Part shown: positions 19,717 to 27,866 of the stretch, piece after piece | How the letters are laid out: every line of letters begins with the position of its first letter | How positions within the stretch are numbered: position 1 is the stretch's first letter | Program-made: the position numbers and the translations under genes | The notes under the pieces: model-generated | What the model saw: the letters and a program-made list of their open reading frames with translations, nothing else | Told to the model about the DNA's origin: nothing | Databases searched by the model: none | Source of the DNA: CAZCDS01 sp964497585 | GTDB taxonomy: Bacteria; Desulfobacterota; Desulfomonilia; Desulfomonilales; Desulfomonilaceae | Reading direction: 5' to 3' | Length of the DNA: 54,653 nt | NCBI GenBank assembly: GCA_964497585.1 | Contig: CAZCDS010000043.1 | Coordinates: 1 to 54,653, forward strand

Positions 19717-20712
19717 CTAGCCTCTTCTCGACCTTGCTACGGAGCGGGCCATCCGGTCTAATTTGAAGATGGTGGTGAATTCACTATTCTTGCTGATCCA
19801 GAGTCTCTTCTCGATGACGGAATCCGTGATTGCACCCCGATATGCCAATCCGTCAACGACAACTCGAGGATCGTCCGAGACCATCACAAAATCGGGCGCT
19901 GCCGGCTCGTTTTCAACCAATCCGATATCCCCGTCATCAATGGTGATTCCAAAGCTGCCGCCCCTGGTCCTGACGGCGATGTTGCGTTTCCAACCTGCGA
20001 TGTCCTTTCGGGCCCGCTGGTTCCCGTTCATCGCCTCGATGATGGATTTGATCTCTGCAACTGCTTCTTTGAAAACAGCAATATCCTTGTCCGACGGCAC
20101 GGGGAGTTGAGGCTCCACGGGTTTCTCCCAATCGATCTCCGATTCCAGAAGGCCTCTTTTGTGGAGTTGCTCCTGGGTTAGCTCTGAGGCTGGTACGCAG
20201 AAAACATCGGACACGTCTCCGATTCGCTCGTCTCTGAAGACCAGCTTGACCTCGGTCCCCTTCCTGATCATCCCCGGAACGAGAATACCGGTGGTCGTAT
20301 ACAGATTGATGCTCATGGCGGTATCGGCCCCGCGGAATATCACGCGTCCTCTGCCGTACGGTGCCATCTGTTGAAACAGGGACGTGGCAAAGTACGTTAT
20401 CGGCGGAGTGCTGTACATGACTCCGACCTGATCAACTTCGATCAGCTCGGTGGGAGCGAAGTTGCAGTCTGGACAGTGCGTGAGAAAGGGAGGCACCCTC
20501 ACGAGACCGCACTCCTCGCACTTGCATCCCAGCAGTGTTCTCTCGTCCCTGAGAGCGAGGAAAAACCGCGAGAACTCGCCTCTTGTTCGCCGGTAAAAAG
20601 TGTACATCGCATCGTTGGCAATCAGATAATCCTTGCCGTCAATTGTCTCCACGTGCGAACCCACGTCCGGAATGAACTCCGAAGGGATGATTTTTTCTGT
20701 TTGATTTCCCAT
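19717..20712 (-). CDS. DUF35 zinc-ribbon/OB-fold protein with C-terminal SCP2-like domain
   Basis: A 331-residue partner protein of thiolase-fold enzymes. The rubredoxin-like zinc ribbon uses C65-x2-C68 and C80-x2-C83 (CEECG and CPDC), followed by an OB-fold region (about 90-170). Residues from about 235 on (AGWKRNIAVRTRGGSFGITI) look like an SCP2-type sterol/acyl-CoA-binding domain, an uncommon addition. It is 18 bp downstream of the thiolase and co-transcribed. In archaeal acetoacetyl-CoA thiolase/HMG-CoA synthase, BbsAB and Ltp2-ChsH2, the DUF35 protein shapes the acyl-CoA channel. A similar complex is inferred here. Confidence 0.85.
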   Translation of the reverse strand: MGNQTEKIIPSEFIPDVGSHVETIDGKDYLIANDAMYTFYRRTRGEFSRFFLALRDERTLLGCKCEECGLVRVPPFLTHCPDCNFAPTELIEVDQVGVMYSTPPITYFATSLFQQMAPYGRGRVIFRGADTAMSINLYTTTGILVPGMIRKGTEVKLVFRDERIGDVSDVFCVPASELTQEQLHKRGLLESEIDWEKPVEPQLPVPSDKDIAVFKEAVAEIKSIIEAMNGNQRARKDIAGWKRNIAVRTRGGSFGITIDDGDIGLVENEPAAPDFVMVSDDPRVVVDGLAYRGAITDSVIEKRLWISKNSEFTTIFKLDRMARSVARSRRG

Positions 20713-20730
20713 GACAGGTGTTCCCCCTTT

Positions 20731-21927
20731 TTATTCGTGCTCAAGGATCATGCAGGCTGTGAATTGGGCGATAGTGCTCCCGGTTCCATGGACCAATGCA
20801 GTGCTGAGACCCCGTTGTATCAGCTCATTCCGGGCGGACCAGGCTGACATGATATTGCTTGCCCCCACCGCGTGCCCGCAGTAGATGAGTCCACCACATG
20901 GATTGACAACGTACTTGCCGCCTGGAGTCATCAGACCGTCTTCTATGAGAGCGTCGGCTCTGCCCAGGGGAACGAGGCCGAACTCGGCCATGGAGATCTC
21001 AAGCTGATGAACAAATGCGTCGTGGAGCTCTACGAGCTGAATACTCTCCGTGGGGTCCTTTATGCCGGCCATTTCATAGGCCCGGCGGGCAGCATGATAG
21101 TCGGACATGATCCGAGTGAGATCCTTCTGATTCTTGCCTACAAAGGAGTGCTCATTAGCCTCACCCAGTCCGGTGATCCAAACAACCGGTTTGCCGGTAT
21201 TTCGTGAGATGGCCAGGGCGGTCTCTTCTTCCGCCAGGATCAGTGCTGCAGCGCCCTCCGAATAGACGCAGATCTCCAGCTCGCGGAAAGGATAAACCAC
21301 CATCCGGGAATTGAGGACCTCCTCAGGAGTCACCTGATCGAACTGCCGTTGGGCGTAGGAGTTGTCTTTTGCCTGCCGGCTGAGCTGCGCAGAGATCTGG
21401 GCAGTGACCTCGGGCTTGAGATCGCCGGGGTGCTCGTCCATGTAAGCTAGGACCACTTCAGCATAACTGTCCGAGGCTGACCAGCCGATTGACTGCTCAA
21501 AGAAACTGTCTCCTGACCAGCCGATGGATTTGATGACCTCGGGCGTCGCTGACATGGACGAGAAATCGAAGCAGTCGGTGGCCTTTTCCACCCCTAGCAC
21601 GAGAGCCGTCTTGAAGCGCCCCGCGGCGAGATAGGCATGAGCTGCCGACATGGTGTAGGCTCCGGTTGCGCCGCCGGTGCTTATGCGTATCCCGAACTTG
21701 TCTTGCATCCCGAGGAGCCCGTGGATGGCGTGCTCGGGAATGGCGGCCCGCTCGAAGATGTCGTTGTAGATGCCGTAGAAGGCTGCATCGACATCACCGA
21801 TGGAGACTTGCGCGTCTTTGACTGCCTCCCGCGTTGCCCACTGCGCAAGTTCATAGTAGGTTTTTTCTCGCCAGGTGCCTTTGAACGGTGTCACAGCGGC
21901 TCCTATAATACCAACCCTCTTGGACAT
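20731..21927 (-). CDS. Thiolase-fold enzyme lacking the canonical nucleophilic cysteine
   Basis: A 398-residue SCP-x-type thiolase (MSKRVGIIGAAVTPFKGTW). It should make or break a C-C bond in an acyl-CoA. The usual nucleophile motif CASG reads G86-A-T-G here (RISTGGATGAYT). The C-terminal Cys of thiolases is replaced in HGTGSTIAQFT, while the GHAVGAS histidine motif remains. This resembles aldolase-type thiolase homologues such as Ltp2, which need a DUF35 partner, and the DUF35 gene follows immediately. A retro-aldol or altered Claisen reaction is more likely than ordinary thiolysis. The substrate is unknown. Confidence 0.87.
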   Translation of the reverse strand: MSKRVGIIGAAVTPFKGTWREKTYYELAQWATREAVKDAQVSIGDVDAAFYGIYNDIFERAAIPEHAIHGLLGMQDKFGIRISTGGATGAYTMSAAHAYLAAGRFKTALVLGVEKATDCFDFSSMSATPEVIKSIGWSGDSFFEQSIGWSASDSYAEVVLAYMDEHPGDLKPEVTAQISAQLSRQAKDNSYAQRQFDQVTPEEVLNSRMVVYPFRELEICVYSEGAAALILAEEETALAISRNTGKPVVWITGLGEANEHSFVGKNQKDLTRIMSDYHAARRAYEMAGIKDPTESIQLVELHDAFVHQLEISMAEFGLVPLGRADALIEDGLMTPGGKYVVNPCGGLIYCGHAVGASNIMSAWSARNELIQRGLSTALVHGTGSTIAQFTACMILEHE

Positions 21928-22030
21928 AGCTCTGCACTCCTTCTTGTTCGGGCCTCTCTCCCCGTGCCGCGGCCCGGCTTCAGCTCCGGGCCGTAGATCT
22001 CACGGCAGGGAGAGAATCGCCCACTTTGCT

Positions 22031-22121
22031 CTAAAGGGTTCCTTTGCGCAAGAGTTCTCCGGCAATGATCATCTTTCGCATCTGCGTGGTGCCTGCTCCA
22101 CGCTCCAACTCTGTAAAGTCT
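22031..22121 (-). pseudogene. Acyl-CoA dehydrogenase C-terminal remnant
   Basis: The minus strand reads TELERGAGTTQMRKMIIAGE followed by LLRKGTL and a stop at 22031. The EGTTEIQRMIIAREL-like end is characteristic of acyl-CoA dehydrogenases. No upstream part remains. It shows the thiolase was once adjacent to a beta-oxidation dehydrogenase. Confidence 0.7.
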
Positions 22122-22832
22122 CAGTGGGGCTTTTCCTTATTTCCAGCGTACCTCACCGCAGGGCCGCCAGTCAACTCAAACCCGCTGAGTGGACTCTTTC
22201 CGTAACTCGGCTTGGTTATGTTGACTGGAGCGGAAAGCGGAAGCCACATTGATGCGTGTTCAAGCCCCCAAAACCGTTCGCTTCAGCCCGCTAGGCAATC
22301 GGATCAAATCCGCTAGTCCATCGGTGGACAGTCTTGACGGCACTCTTGCTTGCTGAGAAGGATCTTGTCCGTCCACAACCACCGGGGCATCCAGCTTCTC
22401 CGCCGCGGTCTTGAATCTCCTCGTGCGGTGCGTCACCTTCGGGAATCGCTGGGAGACCCCGTCAGTGAATTAATCCGGAGGAACTTCACCTGCGCAGCAA
22501 AACAGGATATCGAGTGGCATTGAGTGACGGGGAAGCATGTTGACAAAGCGGAGAGGCCCAAGATACAATAAAAAAATGCTGACGTTTGCCTCCAGAGAAG
22601 TATCTCAGGCAAGGGTGAGGCGGGGCAAGAATTACGAGCCGATCCCTTGAGGCAATTTATTGCTAAGTTGTTCAGTACGTCGGAATAAGAGAATTTTTGA
22701 TGGACCTTCTAAGGAGGGACATGGAGGCGAAGCCTGTTCAGGATGCAACGCCCACGACACCGTCAACGCCTTGGAAGGGATTCAGAGCAGGCACTCTGCC
22801 GGACCCGGCGGGAGGCTGTCTGAGGACAAAGC
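22122..22832. other. Spacer upstream of the glycan-export locus
   Basis: About 710 bp, no convincing gene. A minus-strand frame at about 22255-22440 stays open (FKTAAEKLDAPVVVDGQDPS) but matches nothing I recognise. The promoter of the plus-strand glycan locus should lie in the AT-richer stretch at 22560-22700; no specific -10/-35 pair is claimed. Confidence 0.45.
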
Positions 22833-23705
22833 ATGCCTGGGGGATCAATGGACGACGCTCGGGTAATTACGGCCGAGCCGCCTCGTACTCAAGCCTTTCT
22901 GAGCCCGATTGGTATGCTCTCCAATCTGCTCACCTATCGGCAACTCATTGGTCAGTTGACTCGTCGAGAGCTTGAAGGCCAGTACAGAGGTTCCTATCTA
23001 GGAATTATATGGGCTGTGATTAACCCGCTGATGAGCTTGGCGGTCTATTCTTTCGTCTTCGGACTCATCTTCAAGTCAAGATTCGGAGCGGGCGAGGACG
23101 GAGGGACCGCCATGTTCGTCCTGAACCTCTTCTGTGGACTAATTCTTTATGCACTCTTCTCCAATACCGTTGCAAGGGCGCCGGAGTTGATAGTGGGAAA
23201 TCGGAATTATGTCAAGAGAGTGGTGTTCCCGCTGGAGGTTCTCCCGATCACCGTGCTCGGCTCCAATCTCGTGAATGCTGCAATGAGTCTCGTTATCCTC
23301 ATTGCAGCGCTGGTTGTGCTTTGCGGGTCTTTCTCGTCGACTATTTGGCTCTTTCCTCTTGTGCTTGTGCCACACTGCGCCCTGATTCTCGGGTTGAGCT
23401 GGTTCCTGGCTTCCCTCGGGGTGTTTCTGCGCGACGTGGGACAGGTCGTGGGAGTGGCGCTCCAACTGCTGCTCTTTGCCTCTCCCGTGCTCTACCCGCT
23501 GTCCTTTGTGCCTGAGCGCTTCCAATTGATTGTCCGCTTAAATCCACTTGTTACGATTCTGGAAAACTCTCGGCGCACCCTCATTTCCGGCCAGTTCCCC
23601 GAATGGGGTTGGCTCATCGCCACCACGGTAATGTCGCTAGCGCTGCTGCAATTCGGATATATCTGGTTCATGAAGAGCAAGAGGGTTTTTGCTGATGTCC
23701 TCTGA
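22833..23705 (+). CDS. wzm: ABC-2 type polysaccharide export permease (Wzm-like)
   Basis: A 290-residue inner-membrane permease with about six hydrophobic helices after an N-terminal amphipathic stretch (LTYRQLIGQLTRRELEGQYRG), the layout of O-antigen/teichoic-acid exporters. GSYLGIIWAVINPLMSLAVY is typical of the family. ATG 22833 has GAGGA seven bases upstream; ATG 22848, five codons later, is an alternative. It overlaps the ATPase gene and opens the locus. It exports a finished, lipid-linked glycan. Confidence 0.9.
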   Translation: MPGGSMDDARVITAEPPRTQAFLSPIGMLSNLLTYRQLIGQLTRRELEGQYRGSYLGIIWAVINPLMSLAVYSFVFGLIFKSRFGAGEDGGTAMFVLNLFCGLILYALFSNTVARAPELIVGNRNYVKRVVFPLEVLPITVLGSNLVNAAMSLVILIAALVVLCGSFSSTIWLFPLVLVPHCALILGLSWFLASLGVFLRDVGQVVGVALQLLLFASPVLYPLSFVPERFQLIVRLNPLVTILENSRRTLISGQFPEWGWLIATTVMSLALLQFGYIWFMKSKRVFADVL

Positions 23706-25140
23706 GAACGCGCTGCACAACACCGGTGAAGCATCGGCCGAGACCCCTGAGCCGACAAGCCCTGGGGAGACTGTCCTATCGGTCAGGGATCTAGGAAAAT
23801 GTTACACGATATATGACTACCCCAAGGACAAGCTCAAGGAAGTGCTTACCTTAGATCGAATTACGTTACATCGCAAGTTCTGGGCTCTGAAGGGTTTAAC
23901 CTTTGACGTTCCTAAGGGCCAAACGGTCGGGATTGTAGGGAGAAACGGGTCCGGGAAGAGTACTTTACTGCAGATCATATGCGGGACGCTCGCACCCTCC
24001 GTCGGGACGGTCACAGTGCGAGGGCGTATCTCGGCTGTCCTTGAGTTGGGCTCCGGCTTCAATCCTGAGTTCACCGGCAGGGAGAACGTGTACTTGAACG
24101 CCTCGATATTGGGGCTCTCCGGTGACGATATCGACAGCCGGTTCGATTCCATAGTGGAATTTGCTGATATAGGTGACTTCGTCGACCAACCCGTAAGAAT
24201 GTACTCCAGCGGAATGCAAATTCGTCTCGCCTTTTCCGTTGCGGTGAATGTGGATCCGGATATACTGGTTGTTGATGAGGCGTTGGCGGTGGGCGACGAG
24301 ATGTTCCAGAGAAAATGCTACTCTCGTATGCATCAAATCCGCCAGAGGGGAGCAACCATACTGTTCGTATCGCACTCACCACACGCAATTCTGGATCTTT
24401 GTGAGAGAGCCTTCTTGCTCGACCGGGGGGAACTCCTCCTCGATGGTCCTCCGAAGCTTGTGGTTTCGAGGTACCAACAGTTGATATTTGCACGCAAGGA
24501 AAGTCAAGCACGAATTCGAAACCAACTCCTCGCACTCGACACGTCCGCTGATTCAGGAGTGCTCCCCGGCGAAGGAAAGATAGGGGAACTTCACCAGGCC
24601 GGGCAGACTTCAGGCGTTGCCTATTACGATCCGAGCCTTGTTCCGAAGTCGACCCTCTGTTACGACTCGAGAGGGGCGGTAATCTCCGACCCCCATATTT
24701 GCACGCCTGAGGGAATGAGAGTGAACAATCTTCTCAGAGGAGATGAGTACGTATTCGCCTACGTGGTCGACTTCAGCGAGACGGTCTATTCCGTGAGGAC
24801 GGCCATGCTCATAAAAACCTTGCGAGGTATGGAACTCGGTGGCGCCTTATCCTCAACGATCGCAGATGCAGTCGATGTGATTGCTCCAGGCACGCGACTC
24901 AACGTTCAGTTTAAGTTTAGCTGCCTGCTTGCTCCGGGCACCTATTTTCTAAATGCCGGGGTCGAAGGCCTGGTTTCAGGCACCAGGACCTACCTTGACC
25001 GACGGGTAGATGCGGTAGCATTTCGGGTGCTGCCTGAACGCGAACCGTTGAATACTGCAGTAGTCGATTTCCGCATCGAGCCGAGGATGGATTACGAACA
25101 GTGGGGGAGCGCTATAGGAGGGAGGCATGAGCATCGCTGA
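23695..25140 (+). CDS. wzt: Polysaccharide ABC transporter ATP-binding protein with Wzt-type C-terminal domain
   Basis: A 481-residue ATPase that energises the preceding permease. The start at ATG 23695 overlaps the permease stop by 11 nt. The Walker A reads GRNGSGKST, the signature YSSGMQIRLAFSVA, the Walker B ILVVDEALAVGD and the H-loop FVSHS. After about residue 260 a separate C-terminal domain follows. In Wzt proteins such a domain binds the modified non-reducing end of the glycan and gates export. Its presence suggests chain length is set by a terminal modification, and methyl, sulfate or phosphate groups are candidates given the neighbours. Confidence 0.92.
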   Translation: MSSENALHNTGEASAETPEPTSPGETVLSVRDLGKCYTIYDYPKDKLKEVLTLDRITLHRKFWALKGLTFDVPKGQTVGIVGRNGSGKSTLLQIICGTLAPSVGTVTVRGRISAVLELGSGFNPEFTGRENVYLNASILGLSGDDIDSRFDSIVEFADIGDFVDQPVRMYSSGMQIRLAFSVAVNVDPDILVVDEALAVGDEMFQRKCYSRMHQIRQRGATILFVSHSPHAILDLCERAFLLDRGELLLDGPPKLVVSRYQQLIFARKESQARIRNQLLALDTSADSGVLPGEGKIGELHQAGQTSGVAYYDPSLVPKSTLCYDSRGAVISDPHICTPEGMRVNNLLRGDEYVFAYVVDFSETVYSVRTAMLIKTLRGMELGGALSSTIADAVDVIAPGTRLNVQFKFSCLLAPGTYFLNAGVEGLVSGTRTYLDRRVDAVAFRVLPEREPLNTAVVDFRIEPRMDYEQWGSAIGGRHEHR

Positions 25141-26188
25141 TCCGCAGCAACGTTGCATAGTCATCCTTGGCGCTCACCGTAGCGGAACTTCGGCGATGGC
25201 ACGCATGGTGAACCTTCTGGGCGTCGGCCTCGGACAGGAGTTCGTGCCGGCGGGACCGGATAATCCAACCGGCTACTGGGAACACCTGATAGTATACAAC
25301 AATCACGAGCGTATCCTCAACGGACTCGGACGGGTCTGGCACTCTCTCACCCCCTTACCAGAGAATTGGTGGCTCGATGAGGCTATCAAGCCATATCAAA
25401 ACAGGCTGCTTGCCGTCTTGCGCAGAGAGTTTTCCAAGGTGCCGATCTGGGGCGTAAAGGACCCGAGAATGTGCCGACTGCTGCCCATATGGGAAGAGAT
25501 ATTTAGGGAATTGGCTTGCCAACCCTATTTCATATATATGTTCCGGAACCCTAATGAGGCGTGCGCGTCCATGGAGAAGCGAGACGGCTTCTCCCAACAG
25601 AAATGCTCGCTGCTCTGGCTCTCGCACATTCTCGAATCCGAACTCTCAACGAGGGACTCTCCGAGGGTATTCGTTTCGTTCGAACAACTCTTGGGAGACT
25701 GGGAAGCCACTGCCAAGCGGATATCAGAGACACTGGGAGTCGAGTGGCCCCGATCCCCGGAAAACTGTCGGCACGAAGTATCTGATTTCCTGCAACCGTC
25801 ATTGAGACACACCTGGCCTGAGGCAGACTTCACGGGCATTGACGCAAGTCTGCGCGGGCTTCTGGAAAGAACTTACGATGCCCTCCTCGACGCCTCTAGG
25901 GCACGTGACATCAGCCTGCAGGAACAACTGTCCCAGGTCCGTGATTGCCTCGTTCAGATCATGACTCCCTTGCCGGCCCATATTCTCCTGGAGGAAGCGG
26001 AGTCGTTACGCTGTCGCCTGATCGAGACGGACGGTTGGGTAGCTGTAGGAGAAGATCAACTGGCCGAGCGCAATGCCCAACTGGACGCGTGCAAGGCGCA
26101 TCTGGCAGAGGTGCTTGGGTCCAGATCTTGGAAGATTACCGCGCCCCTAAGATATTTCTTTGACCTCATTGTCACGAAGGACTCCTGA
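25127..26188 (+). CDS. Sulfotransferase family protein
   Basis: A 353-residue PAPS-dependent sulfotransferase. The 5'-phosphosulfate loop is GAHRSGTSAMARM near residue 16, and the 3'-phosphate segment is RNPNEACASMEKRDGF. The last third is helical and ends with GSRSWKITAPLR, a tail common to proteins of bacterial glycan loci. It starts in a strong AGGAGGG context inside the end of wzt, so it is coupled to it. It probably sulfates the exported glycan. No PAPS synthesis genes are in view. Confidence 0.87.
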   Translation: MSIADPQQRCIVILGAHRSGTSAMARMVNLLGVGLGQEFVPAGPDNPTGYWEHLIVYNNHERILNGLGRVWHSLTPLPENWWLDEAIKPYQNRLLAVLRREFSKVPIWGVKDPRMCRLLPIWEEIFRELACQPYFIYMFRNPNEACASMEKRDGFSQQKCSLLWLSHILESELSTRDSPRVFVSFEQLLGDWEATAKRISETLGVEWPRSPENCRHEVSDFLQPSLRHTWPEADFTGIDASLRGLLERTYDALLDASRARDISLQEQLSQVRDCLVQIMTPLPAHILLEEAESLRCRLIETDGWVAVGEDQLAERNAQLDACKAHLAEVLGSRSWKITAPLRYFFDLIVTKDS

Positions 26189-26252
26189 CGTACCGACTGA
26201 CCTCGCAGGTTTCATCCAGACTCGGGGACCACACTTCAGAGGAGATACGGCT

Positions 26253-26474
26253 ATGAGTTCCGTCCGACCGGACTGGTGGCTTGTCACTGGTTTAACCTTC
26301 CTATGGCTCATGAGCAGTCGACCTGCGTACGCGTACATTGATCCCGGCACTGGTAGTTACGTGCTGCAGATGCTCATCGCGGTCCTTCTGGCGGCCCTCT
26401 TTGCTCTAAAGCAATATTGGGCCAGGATCAAGGACTTTTTCAGAAACAAGCTCTCCCATGACAAGGATGAGTAG
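26253..26474 (+). CDS. Small membrane protein with YIDPGTGS motif
   Basis: A 73-residue protein. One hydrophobic stretch (WWLVTGLTFLWLMSS) precedes AYAYIDPGTGSYVLQMLIAV, a second helix and a basic tail (RIKDFFRNK). Small proteins with YIDPGTGS are recurrent in surface-glycan loci with sulfatase-fold and methyltransferase genes, but their role is unknown to me. ATG 26253 is preceded by GGAGA. The stop abuts the next gene's GTG start. Confidence 0.8.
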   Translation: MSSVRPDWWLVTGLTFLWLMSSRPAYAYIDPGTGSYVLQMLIAVLLAALFALKQYWARIKDFFRNKLSHDKDE

Positions 26475-27866
26475 GTGGAACAGCTCTGGAAACGGGTACT
26501 AGCCTCCTTTCGCGATCCCAGCGGATTCCTTTTCCGCGTGGGCGGGGCGTTGTACCGTCAAGTGAATATGGAATACCAGGCGAATTACGACCACCTTATG
26601 GACAGCGGCCTACATGACGCTCTCGTGCAGGAGGGTCTCCTCATTCCTCACAGGGAGGTCGACATTCCTGCTCCCCGGCCGGACCATATGTACAAGGTTA
26701 TTCAGCCGGCGCTGGTTGAGTTCATATCATATCCCTATGAATGGTGCTTCAGCCAATTGAAGGATGCCGCGCTGACCACCCTCGAGATCCAGCGAAGAGC
26801 CATGGGCTGTGGCATGTCCCTGAAAGACTGCAGCGCCTACAATATTCAGTTCCATCAGGGCAAGTGTCTATTGATCGATACCCTGTCGTTCGAAAAGTAC
26901 AAGGAAGGCAAACCCTGGGTGGCTTTTCGGCAGTTCTGCCAGCACTTCCTTTCACCGCTTGCGCTGATGACCTATCGGGACGTCAGGCTGAGTCAATTAC
27001 TCAAGGTCTACCTGGACGGCATCCCTCTGGATCTCACGAGCAAATTGCTGCCATTTCGCTCAAGGCTGTCGTTTTCCCTCCTATCCCATATCCACCTTCA
27101 TGCGAAACTCCAGAAGCGCTTCGCCCGTCAGCGCACGCCACCCAAGGACAGGGGGTTTAGTCAGCGCGCCTTCTACGGTCTAATTGAAAATCTAGCGGCT
27201 TCGATCCGAAAGATGACCTGGACGCCCACCGGTACCGAGTGGGAGTCCTACTATGAAGACACCAATTATACTTCAGCCGCACTTGAGCATAAGAAAGCCC
27301 TTCTAACGAAATTCCTGGCCGATATCAGACCTGCACTGCTTTTGGATTTCGGGGGCAATACCGGACTGTTTGCTCGGATGGCGGCAGACAATGGAATATT
27401 TAGTGTTTGTTGCGACATGGATGCGGCAGCAGTGGAAAAGAACTATGTGCAGGCGCGAAACAATGGCGAGTCACGTATCCTCCCTCTAGTAGTGGACCTG
27501 ACCGATCCCAGTCCCTCCATTGGTTGGGCAAATCAAGAGAGAATGTCCTTCTTGCGACGCGTCCGTGGCGGGACGATACTGGCGCTTGCTCTCATCCACC
27601 ACCTCGCGATATCAGACAACGTACCGCTGGATAGGCTGGCACGCTTTTTCAGCAACATTTGCAACGACTTGCTTGTCGAATTTGTACCGAGGGAAGACTC
27701 CCAGGTTCAGAGACTTTTGTCTACGAGAGAAGACATTTTTACTGATTACACACAGGATTCATTCGAAGTGGCATTCACAAGGCATTTTGCTATACGGCGG
27801 GCCGAAAACCTTCTTCATTCTCACCGGACCTTGTACTTCATGACAAGGAGGGCCAAGACTGAATGA
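26475..27866 (+). CDS. Kinase-like N-domain fused to class I SAM methyltransferase
   Basis: A 463-residue protein starting at GTG directly after the preceding TAG, so it is translationally coupled. Residues 115-140 contain D118-C-S-A-Y-N123 and LLID135, the D-x4-N...D pattern of protein-kinase/aminoglycoside-phosphotransferase catalytic loops; a clear ATP-binding lysine/P-loop was not identified. From about residue 285, LLLDFGGNTGLFARMA is the SAM-binding motif I of class I methyltransferases. It may modify the glycan end with phosphate and/or methyl groups, as the bifunctional kinase/methyltransferase WbdD does for Wzt recognition in E. coli O9a. That parallel is inference. Confidence 0.75.
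   Translation: MEQLWKRVLASFRDPSGFLFRVGGALYRQVNMEYQANYDHLMDSGLHDALVQEGLLIPHREVDIPAPRPDHMYKVIQPALVEFISYPYEWCFSQLKDAALTTLEIQRRAMGCGMSLKDCSAYNIQFHQGKCLLIDTLSFEKYKEGKPWVAFRQFCQHFLSPLALMTYRDVRLSQLLKVYLDGIPLDLTSKLLPFRSRLSFSLLSHIHLHAKLQKRFARQRTPPKDRGFSQRAFYGLIENLAASIRKMTWTPTGTEWESYYEDTNYTSAALEHKKALLTKFLADIRPALLLDFGGNTGLFARMAADNGIFSVCCDMDAAAVEKNYVQARNNGESRILPLVVDLTDPSPSIGWANQERMSFLRRVRGGTILALALIHHLAISDNVPLDRLARFFSNICNDLLVEFVPREDSQVQRLLSTREDIFTDYTQDSFEVAFTRHFAIRRAENLLHSHRTLYFMTRRAKTE

Noticed and set aside
23139..23547. Minus-strand frames inside the Wzm permease gene
   Set aside because: They are antisense shadows of a well-conserved membrane protein, with arginine-rich composition typical of reverse frames.
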